DNA of 64,000 bases, taken from NCBI GenBank assembly GCA_016617855.1, contig JAECUM010028897.1, positions 1 to 64,000 of the forward strand, read 5' to 3'. Below, piece after piece: positions 30,671 through 41,210 of this stretch. The DNA comes from Megalonaias nervosa (taxonomy: Eukaryota; Mollusca; Bivalvia; Unionida; Unionidae). Made by a program: the position numbers and the translations under genes. The notes beneath the pieces are model-generated. The model did not search any database, had not been told where the DNA came from, and was given only the letters and a program-made list of their open reading frames with translations. The first letter of the stretch is position 1, and each line of letters opens with the position of its first letter.

Positions 30671-33600
30671 TCACTCACACACGACACACCGCACAGAATT
30701 TTCCTCTACAGACAAAATTTGATAGCGTAAAAGATTTTGGTAATCTTCTAAGTCTTCCTCTGGAATTCGTTGTAGTATGGACACTATGTAAGTAGAATCA
30801 GTAGCAACCTTGTGGTATTCTTCTGTTATGGGAAAGTGGTAAATTTCGTACACTTCTAACAATTGGTATCCTATATCCAGAGCTTTCAACAATTCCACGC
30901 TGACCCAAGTTCCTGTCAAGGCGCGTTCTACCTGGGTGTAATGACAAGATTGGTCTTGGTTGCATGTTTCGGCACATTGATGGCACAAGGGAAACATCAG
31001 TTTTCCTTGGCAATGGTGAGGTAAATCGGGATAGTACAAGTTCCTGGGAGGCAAGACTTTACATTTAATCAGTCCTTCGTATTGTCGAATGTTGTCCAGG
31101 TCAATGTGTTCCGTCAGCATTTGTGGGTGTCCTGCGTGAACGTGACAATATTTGTACACGTAAGGATACAGCGAACACACGTCCAAGTATTTGATTTCTT
31201 CTCCTTTCTCCTCTTCAGTACAGCAAACAGGTGGCATTCGTCCGTCCTCCGTACAAACTATCCCGCTGAATCAGAGGGTCCACCAGCTTGTAACTTTCCA
31301 CGATAGGTTTAAACTCGGGATCGGTTTTCAAACGGTGATCGTACTCGTGTTCCCACATTTCTACCACTTGGTATCCTTGCTGTTCTCGCTTAAGCGCCGT
31401 TGACAAGTGGCCTCGTACAAGACTTCCATGGTACGTTGTAAAAACTTATTTTGGGTGTACCGTTGATGATAGCAGATCAGACATCCGTGAAATAAGTATC
31501 CGTTAAACTCGTACACGATCTTAGGGTTTTCTAAGTCCCAGCCATCCACCGAACACGTTCCGATGGTCTTTTCACCTCCTCCGTTTCTGGCGTGTTGGAT
31601 CAAATTGTCTTCCTTGTCACACAAGTAATGTAGCCAGCGTCGGGCTTTGACCGAGTATTGACGCTTGGCACAATTGGTCATTTGAAGGCTTATGACAGCC
31701 AGGATCTTTTTGGGCATGAATCGTTTGTGGTACACTAAGGAACACACTTTGGCAATGGGGCAGGCTTTTTCAAAGGATCGATCCCTCATCATCCATGAAC
31801 AATTCTCGAAATTTTCCACAACATCGCCGTAAAATGTCCACGTCGGAACGACAATACTTTAACATTTCTTCCTGAAAGTCGATGGGGTCCGAAGCGTGAG
31901 TTTGGTACCAAGCATAGAAAGCTTCTTGTTGTTCGGTGCGCATGTTGTCGGGGTCATAGTAGTGAGCATCAGGCAAATGTGATAAAATAGCGTGTTGATT
32001 GGCTTCGGTATTGAAAAAGTGCGGCAAATAGCCTTTGGCCATTTCTGTCATTCCAAACGTTTTAGGCATTCGACTCAAAGGCATGGCCAAGTAACTCATC
32101 GAATCTTTAAACTGCACTTGGCCCACTCGCATGGAAATGAGTTTGGCTCCGTTCAAAGTCATTTTAGTACGTTCGGTGCTTTGTTCCGTATAGTATTTGA
32201 GAAGAAACTGTCCAGCGTATCCCGAGAATTTGTGAGCCATCACCGTGACATAGCGATGACAATCTGCATAACGTTCGATGTCATCTTGGCTCCACGTCTG
32301 GTCAATAGGGTTTAAGATCCATTGGGCAAAATCGGCCAGCGTGTTAGGTCCCCGAAAGATTTTTTTCACGTCCTCCAGGAATCTTGCTACAGTGGGGGCA
32401 ATGGCAAAAGATAGGTTCTTGGATGCACTTCTCGCACGCTCGATGAGCCAGAAATTGGGAATGTGAACGCCAGTCTCTTGCATGCATTCAAAATCGAAAA
32501 AATTGAAATTTCCTTTCTTCTTGTGGTCATCTTCTTCCTCCTCCTGTTGGGGTTGGTATCTCTGAATGTAGCATTCGTGTTCCAAGTCCACGATTTGGTG
32601 ACAAATGTGACATCGTTTCTTTCCTGGACATAGGTGTGCCTTGGCATTATTGGCATTATTGCTACGTATAACTTGTCCACAAATAGAACACAATCTCAGA
32701 AGTTGACAAGCACTTTTCTGCTGTGAACCTTGCGTTTTCAAATGTTGGTAACAGGCTGGGTTGACAAACGTTCGCTGACACGTTGGGCAATTTACTCGTT
32801 GTTGTCCTTCGTTAAGACAAGGTTTAGAGACCAGACATCCCTCACATTTTGATCCACAATGCTTGTGTTGCTCTCGATTGTTATGGCGATAGTCACATTT
32901 CTCACAGTAATAACTGTATCCCATGAATCCAGTGATACTGGTAAAGGTATCGAAATGTTCATCGTGATGATAGACTTGAATGTATTTTCCATCTTTGAAA
33001 TTTTTGCCTCGAAACAACAGAGGGCCGCGCACTTCTTGAGGGTGTTCTTTCAATGTGTAGCGTGGAGCCAAGACGTCTTGCAATTTTTGCATTTCAGGAA
33101 TACCGTAGGGTGTGTCCTTGGATAGGCCAGCTTGCTGTCACAGGAGTTCTGCTCCTCTTCGTTGTTTGGCTCGGTCCGATTGTCGAATGTCCTCCCAGAC
33201 TCTTTTCCATTCTACCGTGTCGTTCTTGTCAGCATACGTTCGTCCCACCACGATGGCCCTGGCTAAACACATCTTGTCTTGAGAGTTGTTAATTCGGACG
33301 AGGATCTTTTGGTACTGCGAAGGTCTTCGAAATATAACACCTTTTTGCATCCGGTCCCTTTGGGAAGAGAAACGTGGGCCATGTACAGTGTTGCTTTTCC
33401 ATCGTTGATGCGAAACTTGCCGTTGGACTGCTGCACATGTTGAATCTTGTCGATGACTTTGGAAGGTAAAATTCTGCTGGCCTGCTAAACTCGATCCAAA
33501 CAGGGGACTTCAGACTGTCGTGATAAATGGAGAGTGTCAAGCAATCATCTTCGTTGGTTCGACATTGCCATTTCAGTGTTGTTAACAAAGAATCCCACAA

Positions 33601-33800
33601 ATCTGTGATGAACCCGTTTCTCCAGCGGTACGTCTGATTTGAAATCTTTAAAATTTCACCGTGTACGTGTAGGCCGTGGTTCTAAATTTTCTAGAGGAGC
33701 ATTTCTCCGTCTCGCAAATGTGGTAGTACTTTTCAGGGGTTACTGGCGGTGGAGTCTGGTTTGACGTAGACTCTCTGGGTCTGGATTCTGGCTCACTCAT
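30671..33800 (-). pseudogene. POLB: protein-primed family B DNA polymerase, broken and C-terminally truncated
   Basis: Replicates the element in the family. Start taken at ATG 33800 (MSEPESRPRE); the frame is open further upstream without ATG. Order seen: N-terminal domain with LKSPVWIEFSRPAE and KMCLARAIVVGRTYADK; a Cys/His-rich zinc region (about 32900-32570); ExoI FFDFECMQ; ExoII VMAHKFSGYAGQFLL, where the usual Asp is Ala; ExoIII YCRSDVDIL; a region with DGWDLENPKIVYEFNGYLFHGC; and palm motif A YLDVCSLYPYVYKY. Then the frame ends at 30671 without motif B or the motif C (DTDS) region, so several hundred residues are missing. Breaks: stop near 33650, frame changes near 33320, 31795, 31400 and 31230, TGA near 33140. 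Confidence 0.92.
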
Positions 33801-33900
33801 GTCATCTTCAAAATCGCTGGCATGGATTTGAGCCAAGACTTCAGCAACTCGATAGGTCACGTATCTGGCTCTTACTTTCTTCTCCTTTCTTCACGAAATT

Positions 33901-34476
33901 ATGCGATCATCTCATCTTGATTGCAAAAGGTCAAATGACTACATTTTAACGCCATCGTCCCCTATATATCAATGTAAAGTCAGTGTCCTCCTATACAAAT
34001 GGTCAGTGCCTTCCCTCAGAGTATTCATTTCACTCTCATCCGACCAGAAAGATGGTAGAGCCAAGAAGATCGAACTTCTGATCAGAGCTTTGCGATGTGT
34101 CATACGAAGGTTTTCTTCAGAGAAGCCGACGGACTACCCCACCTCCTTTCGAGATAACAGTCAATATACTTGCTATATCTATCAGAAGAATGGGCATTGG
34201 TCTTCAGAATGTCCACGACGTCAAAGCAAGACAAGCCTCATAAGAGACAAAGGTCAAGATACCTGTTATCATTGTAAAGAGAAAGGACATTGGTCTTCAG
34301 ACTACCCTAAGAAACAACAGGAGGAGGCAGAGAGGGGTTCCGAACAGGAAGAAGAGTTACCCTCCGAAAAGGAAGAACCCAGACACATTCAGAAAGAGAA
34401 GAAAAGAAGCCGAGAAGAAAGTGAAGAAGAAGAAAAACCTGTTGCAGTGAAGAAATTCAAAAAACTGAGAGAGTGA
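33901..34476 (+). CDS. plus-strand zinc-knuckle (CCHC-type) protein with acidic/basic tail, damaged
   Basis: The only convincing plus-strand gene in the element. Two CCHC-like knuckles in tandem: CYIYQKNGHWSSEC (second Cys is Tyr) and CYHCKEKGHWSSDY (last Cys is Tyr). Intact knuckles of this type bind single-stranded nucleic acid and occur in retroviral nucleocapsids and cellular CNBP-like proteins. A Glu-rich segment and a basic nuclear-signal-like end (VKKFKKLRE) follow. The frame is open from ATG 33901, but a TATA-like sequence lies inside it at 33963, so real translation probably began downstream of 34000 and a frame change may hide the start. Each knuckle has lost one ligand, so binding is doubtful. 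It lies between the polymerase and the right-end gene. Confidence 0.55.
   Translation: MRSSHLDCKRSNDYILTPSSPIYQCKVSVLLYKWSVPSLRVFISLSSDQKDGRAKKIELLIRALRCVIRRFSSEKPTDYPTSFRDNSQYTCYIYQKNGHWSSECPRRQSKTSLIRDKGQDTCYHCKEKGHWSSDYPKKQQEEAERGSEQEEELPSEKEEPRHIQKEKKRSREESEEEEKPVAVKKFKKLRE
33961..33975. promoter_or_regulatory. possible divergent TATA sequence
   Basis: CCTATATATCAATG can be read as TATATATC on the plus strand, towards the zinc-knuckle gene, and TATATAGGGG on the minus strand, towards the polymerase. The polymerase ATG at 33800 lies about 165 nt away. Confidence 0.4.
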
Positions 34477-34499
34477 AAAGACAACGAAGAAGTCTATAA

Positions 34500-34680
34500 A
34501 CTTTTTAAATTGATGTGTTGTGAAATTGGATTGTAAATTTTACAGATAATACACCAGAAAGAAAAACGTAAGTGTCTCTTGGTTTTGACTTTTATAATAA
34601 GGACTTACACTCACGCACTCACACACGTCCATCATGGGTAAAAGGGAATTTGAGTTTTATTTGATTTTGGCAAACATTGA
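34500..34680. other. spacer between zinc-knuckle gene and right-end stem-loop
   Basis: Non-coding. A minus-strand TATTATAAAAGTC is present at about 34586-34598 with no convincing minus-strand frame after it; it could be an upstream polymerase promoter, but is about 800 nt from that ATG. No clear AATAAA for the zinc-knuckle gene. Confidence 0.4.
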
Positions 34681-34684
34681 GTAG

Positions 34685-34722
34685 TCTCTTTTCGAGAGAG
34701 GTGGGTGTCCCTGAAAAGGACC
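34685..34722 (-). terminator. histone-type 3' stem-loop and downstream element, right-end gene
   Basis: Minus strand 34722-34707 reads GGTCCTTTTCAGGGAC, with loop TTTC, one G-A mismatch and one G-T pair. Flanks are the best of the four: ACACCCAAC before and ACCCACC after, close to the histone consensus flanks. CGAAAAGAGA follows 13 nt downstream. Confidence 0.72.
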
Positions 34723-34782
34723 GTTGGGTGTTTGTTTTTTGTTTTTTAAAAAAAAACAAATTCAGGAACGGGAAGTAATGAG

Positions 34783-34911
34783 CTATAACTGCCTTATGCC
34801 TTTGCCACGGCCAAGGCCTACTTCTGGACATGCTACTGTCGATGATTTGGTAGAGATCACTAGTGTTGGTATCTCAGGCGTAGTGGGACTGTGGACGGTA
34901 CTGGAATCTTT
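34783..34911 (-). pseudogene. gene D: possible small right-end gene relic
   Basis: A minus-strand frame reading DSSTVHSPTTPEIPTLVIS, then a Gly/Arg stretch GLGRGKGIRQL, ends at TAG 34785-34783, 60 nt before the histone-type stem-loop. It has no ATG; the open frame extends to 34968. Thr/Ser/Pro composition and the DSS beginning recall the first residues of gene C. A weak TATA-like TTAAATAC lies at about 34945. Coding status is uncertain; the main support is the stem-loop. Confidence 0.35.
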
Positions 34912-35029
34912 GGCTCGGGAAGTTTTTTTTTCTCTTGGGTCGTATTTAAGAAGTCTGATACATTTCTTTCAGACTCCTTAACTTTGCCGAAATGTCTAAG
35001 AGTACGGTCACCGTTTGACTTTCACCGTC

Positions 35030-35452
35030 CTATTCTCTCTTGCCTAAAATATTTTTAGTCGATTTTTTGTGTGATAGATTTATATTCATAAATCTATGTA
35101 TGTCTATGTCTCTATGTCTCTAACCGTGTCTCTAACCATGTCTCTATGTCTATGTCTCTATTTGTCCCTAAAGCAGCGCGTATTCAGGTCAGCCCCTTGC
35201 CACACTGTTCCGTCCGATTGAGGTCAGCCACTTACAGCATTGTTGCCAGTGTCCAGTACCGTGACGTCACCCCTCTCTAATTCCTATTGACACTAGACAG
35301 GCCCAATCCATTGTCGCTATACATTCCCTACGTTAAATTCCCATTGACCCTAGAGTAGCCCACCCATGTTAAAGTCCCATAGACCCTATAGTGCCCTGAC
35401 CCTATTTTAATATAGAAGTCCCATAGACACTAAAATGCCCCCCTTCACTACT
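35030..35452 (-). repeat. Polinton right terminal inverted repeat
   Basis: Inverse of 19946-20382, ending TGCCCCCCTTCACTACT. It carries the same inner CATAGACATA-like words and the palindrome at 35075-35096. Confidence 0.95.
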
Positions 35453-35458
35453 GATAAT
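35453..35458. repeat. Polinton target-site duplication, right
   Basis: GATAAT, identical to 19940-19945. Confidence 0.95.
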
Positions 35459-36574
35459 GCTGGCAGAGAAAGTTGAATAAGCTCGCGAAAAGGTTTTCAC
35501 TATTTGACCTTGCTTTCAAAAGAATTTTGAAAACCCCGGATAAAATACAAAAAAATAAAAGATCATGTCTATCGAAATTCACTAAAATGGAAATTTGTCA
35601 TGCTTTTTGTAGAACATTGTGTGTAGATTATAACTCCGTTTCTCCATAAACTTTACTCCAACCCAGTTCCCATAATTTCCCGTAAAATTAATGATTGGTT
35701 ATATTGTCTCACAATGCGCCATAGTCACTAAATAAGCGACTCTGTACCTGGCGATTTTACTGTCCGGTTTTTGATATTATCCCTACGCCAACCAACTCTG
35801 AGGTCACGTCTATATGTTAAGAGCAACAAATTAGTTCCAAACGTGGCCCCATTACTTTGTTCATTTTCATGACTTACTGAAGGCAGTCTAATACATCTCT
35901 TGGAAGTAATTATAAACTAAGCACAATTCTTTCAAAAAAGTGTGTTAATATGTGTTGTTGCAAAGCGTAAAATTGCCGATGATTGTTGGAACTTCGGTTG
36001 CCAAGTCTTCATTTTCGGAGGTGCATAGTTTTGCATTAAACCAAAGTTCTTCAGTTTTGGGGGTAAGTAAATCTTGCTTGTAGTTCGCAATCACATGATG
36101 CCTAAATAGAAGTGATCGGTCCAGTTCTTGTGAAGTTTAATATTGTCGATAACTGGCATCCGCATTACTTCCCTTGATTGAGGCCTAGTTGGCTGTTATT
36201 TCTGTCGTCAGCCACTAATGTAGACGTGTACTGACAGCATGATCATATGAAATGAAAATGACTAGGTTTTTGAAGTATGTAAGTTTGTGCAGTATACAGT
36301 CACAAATTTTGATAAAAAGGAAAAAGTGACAGTCTTTTTCTTTCTTTACGTTTTCTAAATGAAGAAAGACGCAGATAATAGGGATCTACCAATTACGGTG
36401 TCAACCGGAAAGCACTGCGCAGAGCTTTCAAAGAAGGAAATACTGTGTTGTCCATTATAACTCTTTTCCAAGCATGTAGCACGATGTTCAAATCATCACA
36501 AATCTTTACAACGTTGAAAACATGATTTTGACATATAATTTAAGCAATCGTTGGGGCAAAAATATGTGTGCCTA

Positions 36575-36617
<43 letters not shown>

Positions 36618-38613
36618 TCGAGACAATAAATATTTACAAATAAACTTGTATCCTGTCAAAGGTACATTCATTTAAACTGCAAATACATATCTTCATTAAA
36701 TCTTTGCTTTATAGCGTATGATGGGAAATGAGAGCTGCAAATGTCATTTAAAACCTGGCCAACTATCATTTGGGGAGATAAGGGTTACATACAAAGCGGG
36801 TGAGGTCCCCCATGCATCGTTTCAAAGAATTGCAGTTTCTTTTTGAAGAGTTATTGTCGATAATGTGTTGAAAAATGGGGATATGACATTGATTCTCTGA
36901 ATGGCTTATATAATATAAATTTCAGCTGGGACCGCGCATCTGAGTTTGAATCAACAGTATTACGAAATTCTTTCCAACAATTGCCATCATTTGTGTTTTC
37001 TCTCCATTAGTAGATTGACCGTAAGTGTACCATTAGTCGTTTCAATTTTTTGAATTTCCACAGGATTATAGTTCATTTCATACAACCTATTAAGCAAATT
37101 TTTAACACTATAATCACGACATTAGCGACTTCTTGATTCTAGTAACACGTGACTTCCGCATACATAATAGGAACACTGATACCTTATCACTTTTGTGAGG
37201 GTCATACTTCAAGACGCAATTATTCGTAAATTATGTAATATAAATCGATAATAATAACGCATGTGTGTATTCTACTCTTAAAGTTTGTAAAGAAAAAAAA
37301 GCTAGCATATCTAGCGCCGTCATTGTAAATGTATCGAACTTTTCGTCAAAATTCATTGCCAAAATAGCAACAGAAACGTCATTTCAAAATGAGGATGACA
37401 TCCGGGTCAAAAGGTTTGTATAGGCAGCAGTTATGTTTATGACGTCGTTTGGGGAACAGTTTGCGCCACGCTCATCACAGCTCATACTCGTTCAGAATAC
37501 ATCGATGCCATAAGACTGTTTTGACCCCTTGGTTCATGGTTTCGCATTCGAACTCGAGTATATAGATTGGAACACACCTTCCTTCCTTCTCTAATCACAC
37601 ATTTATATCAAACAAGAAAAGGAAGGATTAAAAAAAAACACGGTTCATTGTGATGTGATGGTATATTGTGATGTCTGCTGAGTGCTATCTTGTAATGTCA
37701 TGATTCCTGTGCAGCATGCATAGAAGAAAGAATTCCATACAGTTTCCTCTGACACGTTAGATAAAATCGTAATACGCTACACTAAAGCCATTATAGAGAC
37801 CAAAAAATCGCAGAAAATGCAGCGTAAATTGATGTGATGCAGTCTGATGTACGGTTTTCTCTAGGTAGCATTTTACCACCAAATTTACAGTGTTGTGGCA
37901 GTGTTACTCTTTCCAAAGGGAGTAAACCCGCTGTGAGGAGTCAATCGAAACTTGGCTCAGTCATTTCCGTCAACCCCCCCCCCACCTCGATTGTAGTTTT
38001 AGGAATACACATAAATTTGATGTGTTTGGTGATTCATCCCTGATGGAGTGCACCCTGTGAATAGCCGAAGATGTTCCAGTTGTTAATATCCTTTCACTGC
38101 TCTATTGTTGTGCCATTTGTACAAAATTAGTTCCGAATAGCGTTCTCAATGGCGGCGAATTACATCCAATGATTCTTTACCCACTTATCGGAAAAGGCCA
38201 AGGATGTTCCAGCTGCGTGAGAAGTATGAGATTGCATGAACACGATTTTTGTTTTACTAATGTCGACACCGAGGCGGTCTCAAGTGAATTATGGATGACA
38301 GTATGGTAGGGTGGGAAAGAATTTTATGTTTTAGCCTAAAGTGGACGAAGATACTATTTTGTTGTCATAGGAACAGGAGTATGTGATAAATGAGATAGGG
38401 CTGAATGCAAGACAATATCACAAAACGTAAGTCACGTTTGTGTATCAACTTGCCCTGGTTAACTAATAGTTTAATGGTTTAATTCTTATATGAACAGTGT
38501 GGGATGACTCGTGCTTCGGGGTGATTGTGTGGTAGTTGTTGTTGAAAAGTGCTCATAAAGGTTGCTAATCACGTGCTCATATACGGTTTTGTCTAGGTCG
38601 ATAAATCAGTCCC
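35459..38613. other. host DNA right of the Polinton, no gene seen
   Basis: AT-rich sequence without recognisable coding domains. Contains a (GT)n run at 36577-36616 and a C run near 37975-37985. Short open frames have no coding character. Confidence 0.5.
36577..36616. repeat. (GT)n microsatellite
   Basis: About 20 GT units. Confidence 0.95.
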
Positions 38614-39176
38614 CAAACCTGTTCTGATACTGTCAGACGTTTTGGGTTTGATACTACCTCTTCATAAAATCATGCAATTGACGGAGACAAATCTGTCCGC
38701 ATCACAAAGGCCTACATTTTAGACACTTACCGGTACTTTTCAGTTCCCGAGTTACGGTCTGTTAATGGGACCTTTACGTGATATATAGAGAATATTTCCG
38801 GAACAAATTCTACGTTTAACAACTTGTAAATCCACGTGGAGTAACACAATTATACCTCCAATCACCATTTTAAATTCCATGGCTACTTTCGACTGTTTCT
38901 TCAGATCCAGATGCAGCTTTCACTCATTCGCTCGTTTGAAAATTTTTGTTGCTTTGGTAACGTGACTCGACTCGACAAATATTATCCGCCATGTTTTTTT
39001 TTTACTACGGAGACATGAAATTTAAAATGGTGACTGGAGGTAGGGTTGTGTTGCTCCACGTGGATTTACAAGTTAGTGTCTACAATGTAGACGTTTTTAT
39101 TGCAGAAAGATGTCTCCATCAATTGCACGATTTTATGAAGATGTGATATCATACCTTGAGTATCAGAACAGGTTTG
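38614..39176. mobile_element. fold-back (MITE-like) element of about 560 bp
   Basis: Ends CAAACCTGTTCTGATAC and GTATCAGAACAGGTTTG are exact inverse complements. The arms continue inward with inverted matches such as CTTCATAAAATC and CAATTGA(C/T)GGAGACA, and then a strong pair at 38821-38885 and 39006-39072 around TCCACGTGGA and AAATTTAAAATGGTGA. The central loop is about 120 bp. No transposase inside. Class not identified. Confidence 0.8.
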
Positions 39177-39179
39177 TCA

Positions 39180-40979
39180 GTACAGTAGAGGGGAGGGGGC
39201 TCATTTATCGGGCTATGTTTCGTTGTGTTTGTTTTCTGGAGCATTCGGGACTGACTTAAAATCTTCTGACTTGAATGTCACCCTTAGTGCCCCGGCAAAA
39301 CGTTTGCACACAACAAACCATGTAGAGCAAACGTGTATGATCACAATGTACATCCACATTATTGTATTAGTCAACGTGCATTTTATACGGCTAACACTAA
39401 ACATATCCTTTGAAACCAAACAGAACATGTAATCAGTATTTATGTTAAGATTTACACATACCGTGCTATTTTTTGGCACACATCAAAGTTTCTCCCGTCA
39501 TTAAACATCAGCAAGAATTCGATATAAAATTCGTTTAAAACAGATCCCACCGTACAAATTTCACCTTTTAGTTGGTTGTTCTAAAACAAAGTTGCTTACC
39601 CTTCAGCAAAATCGCTGAGTATCTTATATAGAATCTCTTCCGAGCACATGATTATAATAAATGCCTTAAGGGATAGTTTAAATTGTGTTCTTCAAAGCAA
39701 CTTTTTTAACGTACATTGTCATTCGTGTGAGATACCATGATCACGGTACGGTCAGTAGAATGAGTTATGGTAGCAGACGATACAGACAAAATCCGTTGCG
39801 ACGCAATTGAATGGAGTCTTTTCGCATCTAGTACGCCATCTGCAGTGTTAAAAAATGGACAATACATGTATTAGTAAAGCAGAGGTCCACGAACAGGATT
39901 TGTAGGCCCCTAGAACAAATTCTCAAGTAGGCCCCTATGAATTACAAATTGCAAGGGCGGTGGACCCCCTGACCATTGTGGGCCCTGGAATTTTGTCCTT
40001 GTTGTCGAACATTGTCCGTAGCCCAGGTACAACACATCCACTTGCAACATTAAAGAGACTTAATAGAACCTTTAATTATGCCTTATGTTTAAAGAATATT
40101 ATTACACTCCCTTTTGTTTCAACAATGGTCACTTTGTCAACAAAAGCGAGAAAGAATGAGACCCTGATACTAGATTAAGCTATTACTGCTTTAGAAAGCC
40201 CATAGCAGCATTCTGATATCGACTTCATACTTTGGGCAATCAACAATTTTTTTTCCTCTTCATATGATACAACAAAGATGAAGACATAAAACGACACGTG
40301 ACTTTGACCTTCAGATGCAAAGACAAAATGTTGGTCATGGATAGCCGGCTGCCACTGAACAGACCTAATTGATCGAAAACAATATACAATAAAACAACAT
40401 CGATGAAGTCTTGTGCAAATGCATTGTAGATCAAGCGAGGCGACTGGCAGATCGTAACCGACGACGGCAAAAACATACGTTGTCCCTAGGCATGGCCCTC
40501 CACTAATGTGGTGTTTGTGAAAAATATATATTCATTAATTGTCATTTCTTCATCAAGTGCTGACGTTAAACAGGCTCGGCCTTAGGGCAAGGCAACGAGG
40601 CAACCGCCTTGGGCCTCACATGCTGCCTTGGGCCCCGCACATCTTAGGGCCCGGCCTGACATTAAACAAATACAATAAAGTTTCATCTTTACATTTTTGA
40701 AATATACAAAAGGATATCTAATTGACGGGAAACCACAGGAACTGCGATTAAATTGTCAATATTCGCCACTTTGACAGCCACTTTCGTTATCCACTTGCAT
40801 GTTTTAAAGATATTTTAATAATGACATTTGATCTCAAAGTTGAGGTTCTTCTCATTCCAATGCCATCTATGTAAACTAGTTTCTTTAATGACCTCGAACC
40901 TTCAGTCTCTCTTACTATAAAAATTATTTGTGCATTATTTGGTTTAATCGCCATCTGAATCATTTTCATTTGTGCTGAG
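39180..40979. other. host intergenic DNA with GGCCC-rich patches
   Basis: No gene recognised. Patches at about 39905-39985 (GGCCCC repeats) and 40570-40655 (CTTGGGCC, GGGCCCGG) look like remnants of hAT-type or similar element ends, but no pair of termini could be matched. Confidence 0.4.
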
Positions 40980-40980
40980 A

Positions 40981-41210
40981 GGTCTCGGGTGGCCGAGTGG
41001 TCTACGGCACTCGCCTTTAAAGATCACTGACACCTCACATCTGTCCGCGTTGGTCTCGGCTCGGCCAGCGTTGGTATGCGAGAGAGCTTGCCAGTAGCTT
41101 CTCGTGGGTCGGTGGTTCTTCACGGAGTTTTCCTGGTTCTTCCTCCAGAAAATATACTGGCTACCATGTATAGCCTATCATGTGTTGAAAATGATGTTAA
41201 ACCAACAAAA
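40981..41210 (+). repeat. tRNA-derived SINE, family C, copy 2
   Basis: Starts GGTCTCGGGTGGCCGAGTGG, resembling the A-box arm of a tRNA-Ser/Leu-like gene. Body shared with 17779-18001, ending GATGTTAAACCAACAAAAC. Confidence 0.75.

Larger units (their letters stand above)
19946..35452 (-). mobile_element. complete but defective Polinton/Maverick element, 15,507 bp
   Basis: Bounded by terminal inverted repeats of about 430 bp and an exact 6-bp target duplication. It carries the diagnostic Polinton set: protein-primed family B DNA polymerase, retroviral-type integrase with C-terminal chromodomain, packaging ATPase, adenovirus-type cysteine protease, and major and minor jelly-roll capsid proteins. 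All recognised core genes are on the minus strand. One CCHC-type gene is on the plus strand. Size is typical of the family (15-20 kb). Most core genes contain stops or frameshifts, the polymerase and ATPase lack their C-terminal parts, and the two TIRs have diverged noticeably. This is therefore an old immobile insertion, although its termini and target duplication remain intact. Confidence 0.97.

Noticed and set aside
34586..34598. Minus-strand TATAAAAG as the polymerase promoter
   Set aside because: It is about 800 nt from the polymerase ATG with the zinc-knuckle gene in between; kept only as a remark.
40570..40655. GGCCTTGGGCC-rich stretch as a hAT terminus
   Set aside because: Only one end-like sequence is visible and no partner was found.
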